Source: Delphinapterus leucas (taxonomy: Eukaryota > Chordata > Mammalia > Artiodactyla > Monodontidae). From it: 64,000 nucleotides of DNA. Below, piece after piece: positions 9,847 through 20,439 of this stretch. The stretch is taken from contig NW_022098058.1 of the NCBI RefSeq assembly GCF_002288925.2, positions 382,021 to 446,020 of the forward strand. The letters are read 5' to 3'. Position numbers and translations under genes: made by a program. Within the stretch, counting starts at the first letter, position 1. Each line of letters begins with the position of its first letter. The notes below the pieces were generated by a model that saw only the letters and a program-made list of their open reading frames with translations, ran no database searches and was not told the DNA's origin.

Positions 9847-11790
9847 GTGCCAGTTTTCTTGGTGTCTGACTCAATTAGAAGTCTGCTGATTTGCCAGTTA
9901 CAAAAAACTGAACTCTCCTTGGAGGAAAAATGAAAACGCTCAACTTCCAAGCTGGGAAGTTCTAGGGCTAGCAGTATCTTTAAACTCAGCTTAAGACAGA
10001 AGCTCTAACGGTTTCCCTAGATCTCTGCTCTCTTTGTTTCTGACATCAGCTCTGCTCTCTCCCTCATGTGATTTCTTGCTCACTCAGGCTCTCTCCTCCT
10101 GGTCTCAAAGTGGCTGTCACAGTTCCAGACCTTACCCCCTTTCAGCTTTTCACCAGTGGGATAAAGCACTGCTCTCCCCACAATGGTCAAGCATGAGAAT
10201 GGGATATGATCATTGGCTTAAGCCAATCTGGGCCCAGCCCTGGAGTGGAGGGGACTGATGGAGAATAATCACATGACTTAAGAGTGAGTGAGGGGTAGTT
10301 CCCTCACTCTTCCAGTGAAAGAAGGGAATGTTTTTTGTTTGTTTTTACAAAAGAAGGGAGAAGGATTACAAAAATAATAAATGTTCACTACAGTTAGTAA
10401 CTTTTAGTTCCGAAAGTCCTACTTTTTGTCTCACATAAGCTTCTTGTGATAAAGTTTTAATCAATTCCCTTTTGTTTTGATCAATGGTGGTGTCAAGTAC
10501 ATACCAGTAAGCAAAAAGCCTCATTATGACAATGGAGAAGAGCCTTTGACCCCTCATAGTGGTGGTCTGCCTAATCGGAGTAATTCTAGTTATTGTGGGT
10601 GAGCTAATCTTATATTTTTCAAACAACTGAAGGAAGATGATAAAGAATATACATTTAGGAAGATAAAATGACCTGTCCACACAGTCAAGAGGCTATTGTC
10701 TTGCTTATTATGTAAAGAGATATTCATCATTTATTTGCATACGTCTGGTTATCCTCTGTGCCTCTGTATGGTGAGATGTCCACCCTTCACTCACGCAAGC
10801 CTCACAGAGGAAGGTCGGAACACATTAATTACAAACTATTAGACCTCGGTGCAATTAATGCTGTTGAAAACATCAAATCACTTGGAAAATAACTAAGGAG
10901 GAATGGTTGTGAGCATTGCAGAGGTTCTGTGCAGCACACGACAAAGCACCACACACTCATTTTTCCTTTTAACTCAAGAGAATGTGATTATCATACAGAA
11001 GAAAGAAGTCAAATGGAGCTTGATCTCGCTCTCCTCAGGTGGGAGTATCTGAACACATTAACACGTGAAACTTTTTTTTTAAACTGGGAGAAGAGTTAGA
11101 CTTTCTCCATTATATTTTCACAGTGTATAATTACAAATGCCAATCCAGACACAGCAGGGGCTGCCCTTGAATATATTAAGGCAAAACCACACATCTCTGG
11201 AGGGGAAGAAAGCAAGAGAAGCAAATTGCATCGTGTCATCCATTAGGCTGGGGCAATTCTCGGCATAGAAGATACAGGAGAAGAAAATATATACATATGG
11301 GAAGGTCCCTAAGCATGAACATAGTATCAGGAGTGGCATTTTGTTTTCTCTAATTAGTCCCACCTCTATCGACCCACACTCCGCATTCCCCCTGGCCTAA
11401 GAAAACCTCTATACAAAATAGCTAAGAGAGAGGAGTCATTAGAAAAATATGCTTCTTTGTTGAAACCAAGGTCTGATTCCTTAGAAGCTTACTTAAAATA
11501 TGAGAGAATTTTTTTACAAAAAACAAAAAGCGCTCTTTCCAGGCGTCCTCATAGTGTGTTGTCGTGGCTTTCAAGTACAAAATGAATTGCAATTCTCTTT
11601 GTCACAAAAGGCAAAGCAGAATGAAAATCTTCCAAGAGAATGTATTCAAGGAACTCAGCAAATCATGTAATACAGATAGACAAGAGAGAGGCTGCCCCAG
11701 AAATACACATTCCAGTTCTTTGTCAATTTCTACAAGCGCGAGAGCGATGTGCAGGACCACAGTGTTCCACAGGTACCGCAGGGAGTTCTG
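9847..11790. other. Unassigned sequence, mostly single-copy
   Basis: Nothing in this 1.9 kb is recognised as a gene. The 9960-10330 part looks like an old dispersed repeat that I cannot name. Around 10826-10860 there are two homeodomain-like ATTAATTA/CAATTAAT motifs, and the 10760-11000 part is free of recognisable repeats. The minus-strand frames 10366-10680 (104 aa) and 11118-11363 (81 aa) have no known domains. Confidence 0.4.
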
Positions 11791-11794
11791 AAGC

Positions 11795-12040
11795 TTATTC
11801 ACTCATTTGCTGAAGGAGCATTGGTTGATGCCTATTATGTGCCAGACACTGTGCTATTTACCTCTATATGTTATTTCATCCACTCCTCATTTTATCCTCA
11901 TTTTAATAATGGAAAAACTGGGGGCTCAGAGAGGTTAAATAACTTTTTCAAGTTCAGAAATCCAGACAGTGGTAGAGCTGGGTTTTGAACCAGTGTCTGT
12001 CTGATTCCAAAGCTCATGTATTTCCAGTGCACCATGATGC
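11795..12040 (-). mobile_element. MIR SINE, minus strand, nearly full length
   Basis: Read in reverse, the full MIR order is present. The 3' end appears as 'cctattatgtgccagacact' (11830-11849), the core as 'ctcagagaggttaaataact', and the tRNA-derived head as 'tgggttttgaaccagtgtct' (11980-11999). Plus-strand frames here are antisense readings. Confidence 0.9.
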
Positions 12041-12590
12041 CCTACATGGAAACAAACCAGAAAAGTTTAACTTCCTACCCTGGTGCTAGGGATTCATGAG
12101 GATGATGCTACCTACACTGTAGCATGCCAGGATGAAGAAGACTCAGGTGAGACAAAGGGCTTTTCCAGGACCTCTGATCATCGTATGTTCAGCACCGTGG
12201 AAAGGAGAGAGGGGTCTTCCTGCAGAAGACACATCACTACCCAGCAAAGGGGAGGTCTGAAGGGACCACCCAAGCTTCCCCTGGACTCATCCTCAAGAAT
12301 ATAAGCAGAGATCCCAAGGTTGATGAGACATCCATCTAAGAAAGAAAGTCGTGGACTTAACAGACCATGGTCAGTGGCTCTGAGGATGCTGAGAACTTAC
12401 AGAAATGGCCCTTTCCCTTTGCACCTTATTTATATTAAATCTATGCTGTTCATTGCATCTCCACGATTAGAAATAAATATCCTGAAATGGGGGGGGGGAG
12501 GGGAGAAGAGGCACAAGCACATACTGGCCTGAGCAACCAGCGGAGGGAGGGCCATGAAGTGGCATTTACCCCCCAGCCCTACAGCCCGCT
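12041..12590. other. Unassigned sequence with G-rich run
   Basis: No recognised gene or named repeat. A purine-rich G run (about 12488-12510) could form a quadruplex or be an unstable homopolymer. Frames 12083-12304 and 12320-12532 have no known domains. Confidence 0.4.
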
Positions 12591-12594
12591 CAGG

Positions 12595-13110
12595 AGAAGG
12601 TGAGGCGCCTTCAAAGTATGTCTACAAATGGATACCCTTCCTCCAAGAGGTGGAGCCTACTGTCCTTTCCTCCAAGTGCCCAGTCAGCTGGACTTAATGA
12701 CTCACCTCTAAGGCCTGGTAGAATAAAGCAGAAGACACAATGTGTGACTTCAGAGACCAGGTCATAAAGAGGTGCTGCGACCTCCGCTTTAGTGGCTCTC
12801 TGTCTTGAATCACTTACTTGGGGGAAGCCAGCTTCCATGGGGTAAGTAGCCAGATGGAAAGACTTGTGTAGCAAGAAACTTAGGTCTCCTGACGAGAGTC
12901 ACAGGAGTACGTTTGGAAGTGAATCTTCCAGCTCCAGTCAAGTTGATGGCTTGACTGCAAGCCTGTGAGAGAGCCTGAGCCAGGCCACCCAGATTAGCCG
13001 CTCCCAGATTTCCTGACCTCAGAAACTCTGTAACGTAATAACTGCTTGTTGTCTTAAGTGGCTAAATTTTGGGATAATTTGTTACATAGTAATAGATAAA
13101 TAATATGGAG
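12595..13110 (+). mobile_element. MLT1-type LTR (ERVL-MaLR), plus strand
   Basis: The LTR keeps the MaLR landmarks in order. These are 'ggatacccttcctccaagag' (12629-12648), 'gctggacttaatgactc' (12688-12704), 'gggggaagccagcttccatg', and 'cttccagctccagtcaagtt'. The end is 'ttgttgtcttaagtggctaa', then 'ataatttgttacatagtaat' and 'agataaataatat'. It is a solo-type LTR relic without viral genes. Confidence 0.88.
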
Positions 13111-13590
13111 AGAGTTAAATATTCAGAGACGAGAAAGGCAGCTTTAAAGAGTGAAGGAAAGCTAGATGATTCTGGAAGCTTCGTTGATTCTTGAAGCATG
13201 GCTCAAAGACCTAATCTGAAAGGAAAGAGCCTTCCTGGATCTTCATCTGGAAAGAAGCTGGAGAGGTTCCCAAAAGGTAGCAAAGGGAACTTCTCTTTTT
13301 TTTCCTGGTGCATATACTACATACAAAGTCAACTTGTTTAAAGATCTTCCAAGTGTGCCACATGGAATGATAGGAAAAGTATCTAAATCTATGTTACAGA
13401 AGTGTCTACGTAGAGAAGGGTAATCACGTCTTATTAGCTGTTGGAAAATTACATTAAGCCATCACAAGAAGTGCCACAAACATGAATCGGTTGTCTAATC
13501 TCTGGAAGATGCTAACTAGACGTCGTGGGAGAGAACAGGTGGTTCTTGTCTTCAGGGGCCATGGAGTCTTCTTAGAGAGCAGAGAGATAC
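13111..13590. other. Unassigned sequence
   Basis: No gene or named repeat is recognised. A T-rich run lies near 13297-13303. Confidence 0.4.
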
Positions 13591-13597
13591 GAAGACT

Positions 13598-13700
13598 CAG
13601 CATCTCTTCAACGTATATTCCTACACCAGTGACTATGTGCCAGGTCCTACATTTGCCTCTGGACGGATGACATGAAGTCAGCTACAGCATCTGCCCTCAG
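13598..13700 (-). mobile_element. L2/MIR-like 3'-end fragment, minus strand
   Basis: 'agtgactatgtgccaggtcc' (13628-13647), followed by 'gccctcaggaccttcaagtt' (13692-13711), is the typical antisense L2 3' end ('...actatgtgccaggcactg...ccctcatggagctt'). Confidence 0.55.
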
Positions 13701-13719
13701 GACCTTCAAGTTCATGTGG

Positions 13720-13755
13720 ATACAGACATGTCTACATGTCTGTATACATGTATAC
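13720..13755. repeat. Perfect inverted repeat followed by overlapping palindrome
   Basis: Arms 13720-13731 (atacagacatgt) and 13734-13745 are exact reverse complements separated by 2 bases. A perfect 14-bp palindrome, gtatacatgtatac, overlaps the second arm at 13742-13755. No insertion-sequence or terminator context is present. Confidence 0.95.
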
Positions 13756-13814
13756 AGATAATGGCATGATACTACGTGTGGTAAAAGATAAGCCCCGGAG
13801 GTTCACAGAAACAC

Positions 13815-14170
13815 ACCTAAGAAACATAGAGCAGAGGGAGCTAACGGTCCCCCAAATATTCCATGTGCCCCACTAAACGTCACAGCCTTGCTGGCAGTTA
13901 GGCTGAGATCTCAGGGCTAGTTGGAGCTGTGAGAAGAAGGGTACAAGGCTGTATGTCTAGATGATGCTAATCCAAGATGGCAGAGCTCCTCTCAGCCTGG
14001 GCCCATAAGGACTGTGAAGCAGAGCTGCCTCACCTTCCTGCAGTCAGCATCATAGACATGAATATGGGAAATACACCTCTGCTGGTAAAGCCACTGAGAC
14101 TCTGGTGCTGGGATGTTTCTGCAACACAGCATAGCTCACCTTTACTGAGACAAGAAACATCATCTGGCCA
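13815..14170 (+). mobile_element. MaLR-type LTR relic
   Basis: The arrangement 'gaatatgggaaatacacctc' (14059-14078), 'tggtaaagccactgagactc' (14082-14101) and 'gatgtttctgcaacacagca' is the 3' end pattern of MaLR/MLT LTRs ('aagccactgagattttgggg...gttactgcagcat'). The 5' half is weakly conserved, so the left boundary is uncertain. Confidence 0.6.
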
Positions 14171-14194
14171 TAGGGTGTAAGGAAGAGTTTCTGT

Positions 14195-14760
14195 GACTTA
14201 ATTTCAAATATATATGCATTCAGGGCTGTGTTTAGGAGAGAGGAGTGGAGGAAAATGTGGTCCAGGCAGAGGGAACAGAATGTACAAAGGCCCAGAGGCA
14301 AGAGAGAGCATACTGTGTTTGAGAGAATGCAAATTACTCAATTTGGCTATAGCAGAGTCTGTAGCAGGGGGATAGTGACAAAGGAGGCTAGAGCTTCCTG
14401 GTAAGGAGCTTGGACCCTGTCCTGAAGGCAGTGAGGTTTCTTGGGAGGATTCTGAAGAGGGAAATAACATGTTACGATCAAATGTACGCTTCCGGATAAC
14501 TAACAATACCAGACCAAATCTGAGGTGAGAAACAAAAGACACGCACACCGAGGAGTCTGAAGAAGGGAGATTTCCCAATGAGTTGTGGTCAACAGAGAAG
14601 AATCTACTGGGGAGAAAAGAGATGGGGCCTTGAAGGTGAGGGAGAAGGACAACAGGTGAGCAAAGTAGCCAAAAAAGTGAAGGAGAAACGCTCTAGCGAC
14701 CACTTCACCAACTTCCAGTCTTTAGAGAGGGGAGTGTTTAAATGATGAGAAAGGGTGTTT
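14195..14760 (-). mobile_element. L2 3' portion, minus strand
   Basis: 'gtccaggcagagggaacaga' (14261-14280), 'tacaaaggcccagaggcaag' (14282-14301) and the following 'ttcctggtaaggagcttggaccctg' region are the antisense of the L2 ORF2 end and 3' UTR. The minus-strand frame 14204-14578 (124 aa) reads the decayed L2 in its sense direction and is not intact. Confidence 0.75.
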
Positions 14761-14779
14761 GAGAAGGTCTTGAACACCT

Positions 14780-15214
14780 GTGCATTAGTTTACTATTGCT
14801 ACGCTAATTCTGTGTAACAACGCCCAGTTCCCAGGGGCTTTCCGACTAATTTACTTTTTCCCGTGCTTCAGTCTTCAGTTCAGCTAAGGCAGCTCTTCCT
14901 CAGACTGTGGGCTGGGCTCAGGTTCACTCACGTGTCTCTTTCTGGAGACAAGGCTAAAGGGATGGCGGCTACCTGGGACGTGCTCTTCTCAGGGTAGATC
15001 ACAGAGAGGGGAAGTCATGCCAACAAGCCTCTGGTGGCATCATTCTCATTACTCTTCTCTCAGCCAAGGCAGGTCACATGGTCAAGTTCAATGTCAGTGG
15101 GATGGGAACGCATACTCTGCTCACATGAGAGGTAAGGCAAAGTTACCCATCAAAGGCTGAGGTTCATGGTTCTACTGTGAAGAACCGGAAACAGGAGCCC
15201 AACCTCTTCCAGCC
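14780..15214 (-). mobile_element. MaLR-like LTR relic interrupting the L2
   Basis: It begins 'gtgcattagtttactattgc' (14780-14799) and continues with a 'tctgtgtaacaacgcccag' block, a 'gggctgggctcaggttcact' segment, and an 'aggtcacatggtcaagttc' segment. This is the pattern of old MLT1-like LTRs in reverse. The subfamily is uncertain. L2 sequence resumes on its right. Confidence 0.5.
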
Positions 15215-15523
15215 AGTCAGAGAATTTTAACTTTAGGGTCCACTGAGGCCTTTGCACGTCAGAGGGGCAGGAAGTGGAAAGGTTTTAGCTGGGCAGCGAT
15301 TAGAGGTCTGAAGATATGGAAAGCTAGTGCAATCTAACGTAACAATGTAACTGAGGAGAATGAAGGGGGTGATGTCTGAAGGGTGGAGTAAGAGGACGCT
15401 AATGACTGAAAATGATGATGACAGACAGGAAAGGCTAGAAGACAAGTCAAAGATGATTCTGATGCCTCTGGTTTGGATGAGCAGAGCTCTGGGTGGCACT
15501 GATAATTTAAAGAAGTGGAGCTA
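15215..15523 (-). mobile_element. L2 ORF2-region, minus strand (left of SINE)
   Basis: 'caaagatgattctgatgcc' (about 15449-15467) corresponds to the antisense of the L2 reverse-transcriptase C-terminal 'GVILDS' region. The piece continues on the other side of the CHR SINE at 15736-15920, so the SINE inserted into this L2. Confidence 0.6.
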
Positions 15524-15735
15524 GGGCTTCCCTGGTGGCGCAGTGGTTGGGGGTCCGCCTGCCGATGCAGGGGACACGGGTTCGTGCCCCGGTCCGGGAA
15601 GATCCCACACGCCGCGGAGCGGCTGGGCCCGTGGGCCACGGCCGCTGAGCCTGCGCATCCGGAGCCTGTGCTCCGCGGCAGGAGAGGCCACAACAGTGAG
15701 AGGCCCGCGTATAGCAAAAAAAAAAAAAAAAAAAA
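15524..15735 (+). mobile_element. CHR SINE, short form
   Basis: A complete short-form CHR SINE runs from head 'gggcttccctggtggcgcag' (15524-15543) to its poly(A) at 15717-15735. It is one of the most CpG-rich copies in the window, which suggests a young insertion. The internal pol III B box lies near 15579. Open frames 15515-15772, 15543-15749 (plus) and 15334-15927 (minus, 197 aa) arise because the GC-rich SINE lacks stops. They are not genes. Confidence 0.95.
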
Positions 15736-15925
15736 TTTGGAAGATGTGAAAAGAAGACAGGGTTGTGTATGACGTGGGGTCCTTATGGTATATTTAATGT
15801 AAATGTGGAACAGCCAAGCAGAAACATCTGGAAGTTGGCAAGGTCTGATTAACACCTGGAAGAAAGGCCAGATCTCAATGTGCAGAACTGAGGGGCACCC
15901 ACAGGAAGAAGTAGTGGAGGTTCCC
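15736..15925 (-). mobile_element. L2 ORF2-region, minus strand (right of SINE)
   Basis: Continuation of the L2 from the left of the SINE. The segment includes 'aatgtggaacagccaagcag' and 'catctggaagttggcaaggt', followed by 'ggaagaaaggccagatctca' and 'actgaggggcaccca'. These follow the antisense L2 order ('gacatccaagtggagatgtc', 'ggagttcaggggagaggtct', 'gccctggggcactcc'). Confidence 0.55.
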
Positions 15926-16685
15926 AAGGGAGTGATTTAATTTTACAAAAAGGGGAAACGGGGAAGAAGTGGATGAACAAATACTGTGAGACAAGGCTAG
16001 TGACACGACTGCATTTAAACAAACAAGCAAACTGCAGACAACAGCACCTAGGAAGCAACCCTCTCAATACAATTCTCTGAGACATGCCTTTGTCCGCATT
16101 AAAATTACTTCGGAATTTTAAAAACAGATGGCATTTCTGTCGCTTTGTAGAACCTAATCTATACCACTACAGGTTAAAATATGCATTTACAGATGTTCAA
16201 ATGCTAGAAGAGAAATGCAGCAGCTGGAGTGTTAATGAAAACATAATCTCTCATGTGTGGAAATAATCAACATACATCTGCTGTGATGGGGCAAAACACT
16301 TATGAAACTTCACTGCAGCGAAGTGAAAAATCTCAGCAGAGAAACTTTTCCAGCCAAGAGGGAGAAATGTGATGAATTCTTTTAATTTTCTTTAAACTCA
16401 AATGTTCCCTTGCATATGCCAGCATGGCAAGAGGGAAACAAAACTGGCTGTGTCCTGGCATTGTACACTTCTTTAAAAATTAAATGAAACCACTTCATGT
16501 ATTAGATGCTCATCCAAACGTTTATTAATGACCACATTATGTATGATGTCAGGTCTGACATACATAATAGAATCTTCATTGAATCACGGAAACACGAACC
16601 AACAAGACAACATCCATCCATTATATGAGAAATGCACACTGCGGCTGACAAAAGATTTTTGTACACACGATGGTCCATGACTAGA
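15926..16685. other. Repeat-poor unassigned sequence
   Basis: No repeat or gene is recognised. The 16080-16480 part is AT-rich with several compact motifs, for example 'gcagcagctggag' with an E-box at about 16218-16230. It reads like ancient single-copy DNA. The 60-codon plus frame at 16084-16266 has no known domain. Confidence 0.4.
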
Positions 16686-16689
16686 CATA

Positions 16690-16840
16690 ATACCTAATAC
16701 ATAGTCTCGGCCAATTTACAGCTGAGAAAACAAAGTGTAAAACTGATTAAATGACTTGCCCAAGATTGTGCAGCTGCAAAGTCAAAGTGCGTTACTGAAA
16801 TCCAAGTTGGATGGATGTCCTTTCAACTACATCAAGATAC
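16690..16840 (-). mobile_element. MIR SINE, minus strand
   Basis: 'cggccaatttacagctgaga' (16708-16727), 'gattaaatgacttgcccaag' (16745-16764) and 'attgtgcagctgc' are the antisense MIR core. Confidence 0.8.
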
Positions 16841-17220
16841 TTATCTACACAAAAAGAGAGTCCTCCTTCCCGCATTCACCTCCTCCCCTCCATTAAGACT
16901 ATTTATTGCCTAACAGTCAAAATCTAGCATCCTTTGCAGAGCATATGAGAGTCTCTATAACCAGTCCTTCATTTATTATTATCTCAACCTCTATCGCTAC
17001 CTTCTCACCCATTGCATCACACCCATCCCTGAGGACTAAAGTTGAAGGATGCTCAGTGCCAATATGGATAATATTTAATATTAGAAATATAAATATTTTA
17101 CATTTATAGTTTCAAAAATTCACATTATACTTGTGTTTTGAAGTATTTATAAATTTCTGGTTTGAAACTATTCAATTTTTAATTTCCCTTACTTATTAAA
17201 TTTGTGAATTCTAAACCATT
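16841..17220. other. Unassigned AT-rich sequence
   Basis: No gene or named repeat is recognised. The right half is AT-rich with TTTAAAT-type runs. A 67-codon frame at 16906-17109 carries no known motif. Confidence 0.4.
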
Positions 17221-17235
17221 TAAATTACAATGCTA

Positions 17236-17596
17236 GGGCTTCCCTGGTGGCACAGTGGTTAAGAATCTGCCTGTCAATGCAGGGGACACGGGTTCGAGCC
17301 CTTATCCGGGAAGATGCCACATGCCACAGAGCAACTAAGCCCGTGCACCACAGCTACTGAGCCTGAGCTCTAGAGCCCGCGAGCCACAACTACTAAGCCC
17401 GTGTGCCACAACTACCGAAGCCCGTGCGCCTAGAGCCCGTGCTCTGCAACAAGAGAAGCCACCGCAATGAGAAGCCCGGGCACCGCAACTAAGAGGAGCC
17501 GCTGCTCACTGCAACCAGAGAAAAGCCCGCGTGCAGCAACGAAGACCCAACGCAGTCAAAAATAAAATAAATAAATTTTAAAAATAAATAAATAAA
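17236..17596 (+). mobile_element. CHR SINE, long form, complete with target-site duplication
   Basis: This is the best reference copy of the family in the window. The head 'gggcttccctggtggcacag' starts at 17236. Pol III A-box-like 'tggcacagtgg' lies at 17248-17258 and the B box 'ggttcgagccc' at 17291-17301, both inherited from tRNA-Glu. A body of repeated 'gcccgtg..ccacaacta' units follows. It ends 'gcaacgaagacccaacgcag' (17537-17556) and a TAAA-rich tail. A perfect 15-bp duplication, taaattacaatgcta, flanks it at 17221-17235 and 17597-17611, the mark of L1-machinery retrotransposition. Confidence 0.97.
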
Positions 17597-17611
17597 TAAA
17601 TTACAATGCTA

Positions 17612-18408
17612 CTATTAGCACTTTTATTTTAATATTATGTGGAATAAAAAGTAAAATGCTGGTAATGACACCTTTTCCAGTACGGGAGTCACTAATCACA
17701 CATCATACTGTTCTTTGAAACGTGTCAACATCTAGATATTTTTGTCTTCATTTATTTCTGATCTTTTAACAAAGAACTCTCTTCTGGCGCATGTTGAGCA
17801 AGACAAAAAACACCCTTGATCACTGAGATACTACACAAACTCGGACACTATAGAGAACACCAGCTCACACCAAGCAAGGTCTGGCACGCCCTTAGGCTAC
17901 TGCTCAACACAACTACCAGCAAGTCATCCTTGCACATTGTAAATATAATACTGTAGAGCCCTACACGTTCACAGCAACATCAAAGATACACGTTAATGGA
18001 AACCCAGGGGGTTTGGGGAGTTGAGTGGGTCAGCAACACGTGTCATAAAGGGCCACACTGCACAATGGAACACATCCAGACCCATTGCTTAGAACAGAGA
18101 TACTACACCGTTTCCAACTGCTCTTCTAAAAACACAGATACTGCCATTTCAGCAGGTGGATTTTACAATCACAGGCTATGACATTTTTGCCATGAAATAC
18201 TCATTAAATCTACCATTTTTTTTGATAATAATTACTTGAGAAAAGGTAAAAGGTGAATTCTGAAAGAAGCTTCTAGGGTTTCCAATTACCCCACTTGGTG
18301 ATGATGACTAATCCACAGTGATAATAACAGAAGTAATTCCCCTACTATAGACATGCATGTAGTTCTTACTCCGTATTGCTTATTCCAGCTACACTGCCGT
18401 GTCCGCAG
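17612..18408. other. Unassigned sequence
   Basis: No gene, RNA or named repeat is recognised in this 800-base spacer between the CHR SINE and an L1 insertion. Confidence 0.4.
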
Positions 18409-18423
18409 AAAACTAAGTGACAG

Positions 18424-18720
18424 CTACTGGGCATACACCCTGAGAAAACCATAATTCAAAAAGAGTCATGTACCACAGTGTTCATTGCAGCTCTATGTAC
18501 AATAGCCAGGACATGGAAGCAACCTAAGTGTCCATCGACAGATGAATGGATGAAGAAGATGTGGCACATATATACAATGGAATATTACTCAGCCATAAAA
18601 AGAAACAAAATTGAGTTATTTGTAGTGAGGTGGATGGACCTAGAGTCTGTGATACAGAATGAAGTAAGTCAGAAAGAGAAAGTCAGATACCGTATGCTAA
18701 CACATATATATGGAATTTAA
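18424..18720 (+). pseudogene. L1 ORF2p C-terminal remnant
   Basis: The frame open at 18478-18720 encodes the family's C-terminal block (MFIAALCTIARTWKQPKCPS, then the MWHIYTMEYYSAIKRNK motif and ...EVSQKEK). In an intact L1 this is the end of the endonuclease/reverse-transcriptase protein. The endonuclease, reverse transcriptase and cysteine-rich domains are absent because the insertion is 5'-truncated, so it cannot be functional. The start codon at 18478 is an internal methionine. Confidence 0.92.
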
Positions 18721-19165
18721 GGGGAAAAAAATGTCATGAAGAACCTAGGGATAAGACAGGAATAAAGACACAGACCTAATAGAGAATGGACTTGAGGATA
18801 TGGGGAGGGGGAAGGGTAAGCTGTGACAAAGCGAGAGAGTGGCATGGACATATATACACTACCAAACGTAAAATAGATAGCTAGTGGGAAGCAGCCACAT
18901 GGCACTTCAGCTCGGTGCTTTGTGACCACCTAGAGGGGTGGGATAGGGAGGGTGGGAGGGAGACGCAAGAGGGAAGAGATATGAGGACATATGTATATGT
19001 ATAACTGATTCACTTTGTTATAAAGTAGAAACTAACACACCATTGTAAAGCAATTATACTCCAATAAAGATGTAAAAAATAAAAAAAAAATAAAGCAGAA
19101 ACTAACACACCATTGTAAAGCAATTATACTCCAATAAAGATGTAAAAAACAAAACAAAACAAAAC
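18424..19165 (+). mobile_element. 5'-truncated L1 with duplicated 3' terminus and target-site duplication
   Basis: An L1 3' end carries the last about 300 bases of ORF2, then the cetartiodactyl 3' UTR. The terminal 59 bases ('taaag.agaaactaacacac' through 'ataaagatgtaaaaaa') occur twice, at 19021-19079 and 19091-19149, with one mismatch and an A-rich linker between them. A 15-bp target duplication with one mismatch, aaaactaagtgacag / aaaactaagtggcag, lies at 18409-18423 and 19166-19180. Thus both 3' ends sit inside a single insertion. The tail is an AAAAC repeat. Confidence 0.93.
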
Positions 19166-19180
19166 AAAACTAAGTGGCAG

Positions 19181-19880
19181 GAGAGAAATAGCTGCTATTA
19201 TACCCAACCCAAGCAGGCTACGTCCAACATCATCCTTTTTTTTTTTTTCCCAGAATTCTCTTTAAGTCTTACCTTGCTAGAAGAAACCTGCATCTCTGAC
19301 TTTTAAGACCCACACGTTTGCTCATGATGTCATCTGATGAACAAGAGAGGCTCCGTATTTTTCCCTTCCTCAAAGCCTTCCTGGTCACTCCAGCCACCAA
19401 GAAGAGCTCTCTCCACCAACTCCTAGGAATTACTGTCATAAAATCAAGGAATCTCCAAATAGGACAGAATCCTCACTATTTTTACCTGTCCTCAGATGCT
19501 TGAGTTCATTTATTTATCCATTCACCAAGCATTTGTTAAGCCTCCCCCTGCTGTCAGGCGCAGTGCTAGACATGAAGATGTAGCAGTGGAGGAGACACAC
19601 AGCCCATTCTGGAAATCTTCTCTGATCATCTTCTCTGGAGCTGAAGTCTGTCTGCTACTTAGGGTCACACTTAAGGAATCCTCTCCCTCCTTCACATGAC
19701 CTCCTTTCAATACATAGCGTCACGATGGTGACACTTTCCTTCTTATCTTTTTAGTCTAAGTGTCTCCAACTCTCCGGAACCACTGCACGGTATTTTTAAT
19801 ATCTGCCTACACGTCTCTCTCCCCAACTAAACTACGAGTTTCAAAAAGTCAAGGTTCACGTGTTCCCTCTACTCATCTAG
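19181..19880. other. Spacer with probable L2-like fragments
   Basis: 'ttatttatccattcaccaag' (19510-19529) with 'caggcgcagtgctagacatg' resembles an antisense L2 3' end. 'tccccaactaaactacgagt' (19821-19840) with 'caaggttcacgtgttccct' resembles a sense L2 3' end. Both are diverged and I give them low weight. Opposing frames 19496-19699 and 19522-19710 are mirror readings. Confidence 0.4.
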
Positions 19881-19882
19881 GA

Positions 19883-20097
19883 CAGGGTTTCTCAACCGCA
19901 ACACTACTGGCTGGATAGTTCTTTATTCTTTACTGTGGGTGGCTGTTCTGTGCATTGTAGGATGTATAACAGGCATCCCTGGCCTCTACACACTAGATGC
20001 CCACAGCAATCCTTCTTCCAGTTATGACAATTGAAAATGTCTCCAGAGATGGTGAAAGTGGCCTGGAGACAAAATCACCTCCTACTGGGAACCACTG
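19883..20097 (-). mobile_element. MER5-family hAT-Charlie MITE, full length
   Basis: Termini 'cagggtttctcaacc' and 'gggaaccactg' form the expected imperfect inverted repeats. The internal 'ttctgtgcattgtaggatgt' and 'tccctggcctctacacacta' blocks are diagnostic. The orientation is opposite to the copy at 5740-5963. Confidence 0.88.
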
Positions 20098-20224
20098 CTC
20101 TCGCACTGTATCTTGTAATGGACCACACACTGGTAGACAATTCACATTTACAGAGTAATTTACCATTTGCAAAAGTGTTCAAGTACATTGTCTCATTGAT
20201 GCTCATGATATTTTTGAATTATGT

Positions 20225-20430
20225 TTTCATGCCCATGTTGGATTTGAGATTCAAACCTGGGTGGTTTGAATCCCGAGCCAGCACTCTGAACCTAGCTGTG
20301 TAACCCTGGGAAAGCTACAATAGCCACCGTTTCTTCATCTATAAGATGGAGGGAAATGGGCACACCTATCTCAGAGTATTGTGATGAGGAGTAAATGAGA
20401 TAAACCTGGCACACAAGGGCTCAGTCAGTC
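20225..20430 (+). mobile_element. MIR SINE
   Basis: 'acctagctgtgtaaccctgg' (20290-20309), 'accgtttcttcatctataag' and 'gaggagtaaatgagataa' are in MIR order. A tRNA-derived head ('ggtttgaatcccgagcc', about 20263-20279) precedes them. Confidence 0.8.
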
Positions 20431-20439
20431 TTGGTTCAG

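Noticed and set aside
15334..15927. 197-codon minus-strand open frame, the longest in the window
   Set aside because: It crosses a CHR SINE in antisense, which supplies the stop-free GC-rich middle (RSTGSGCAGSAAVAHGPS-type peptide). The same peptide recurs wherever a CHR SINE is read in antisense.
17236..17310. tRNA gene
   Set aside because: The A and B boxes belong to the tRNA-derived head of a CHR SINE. The cloverleaf is not maintained and the element continues into a SINE body and tail.
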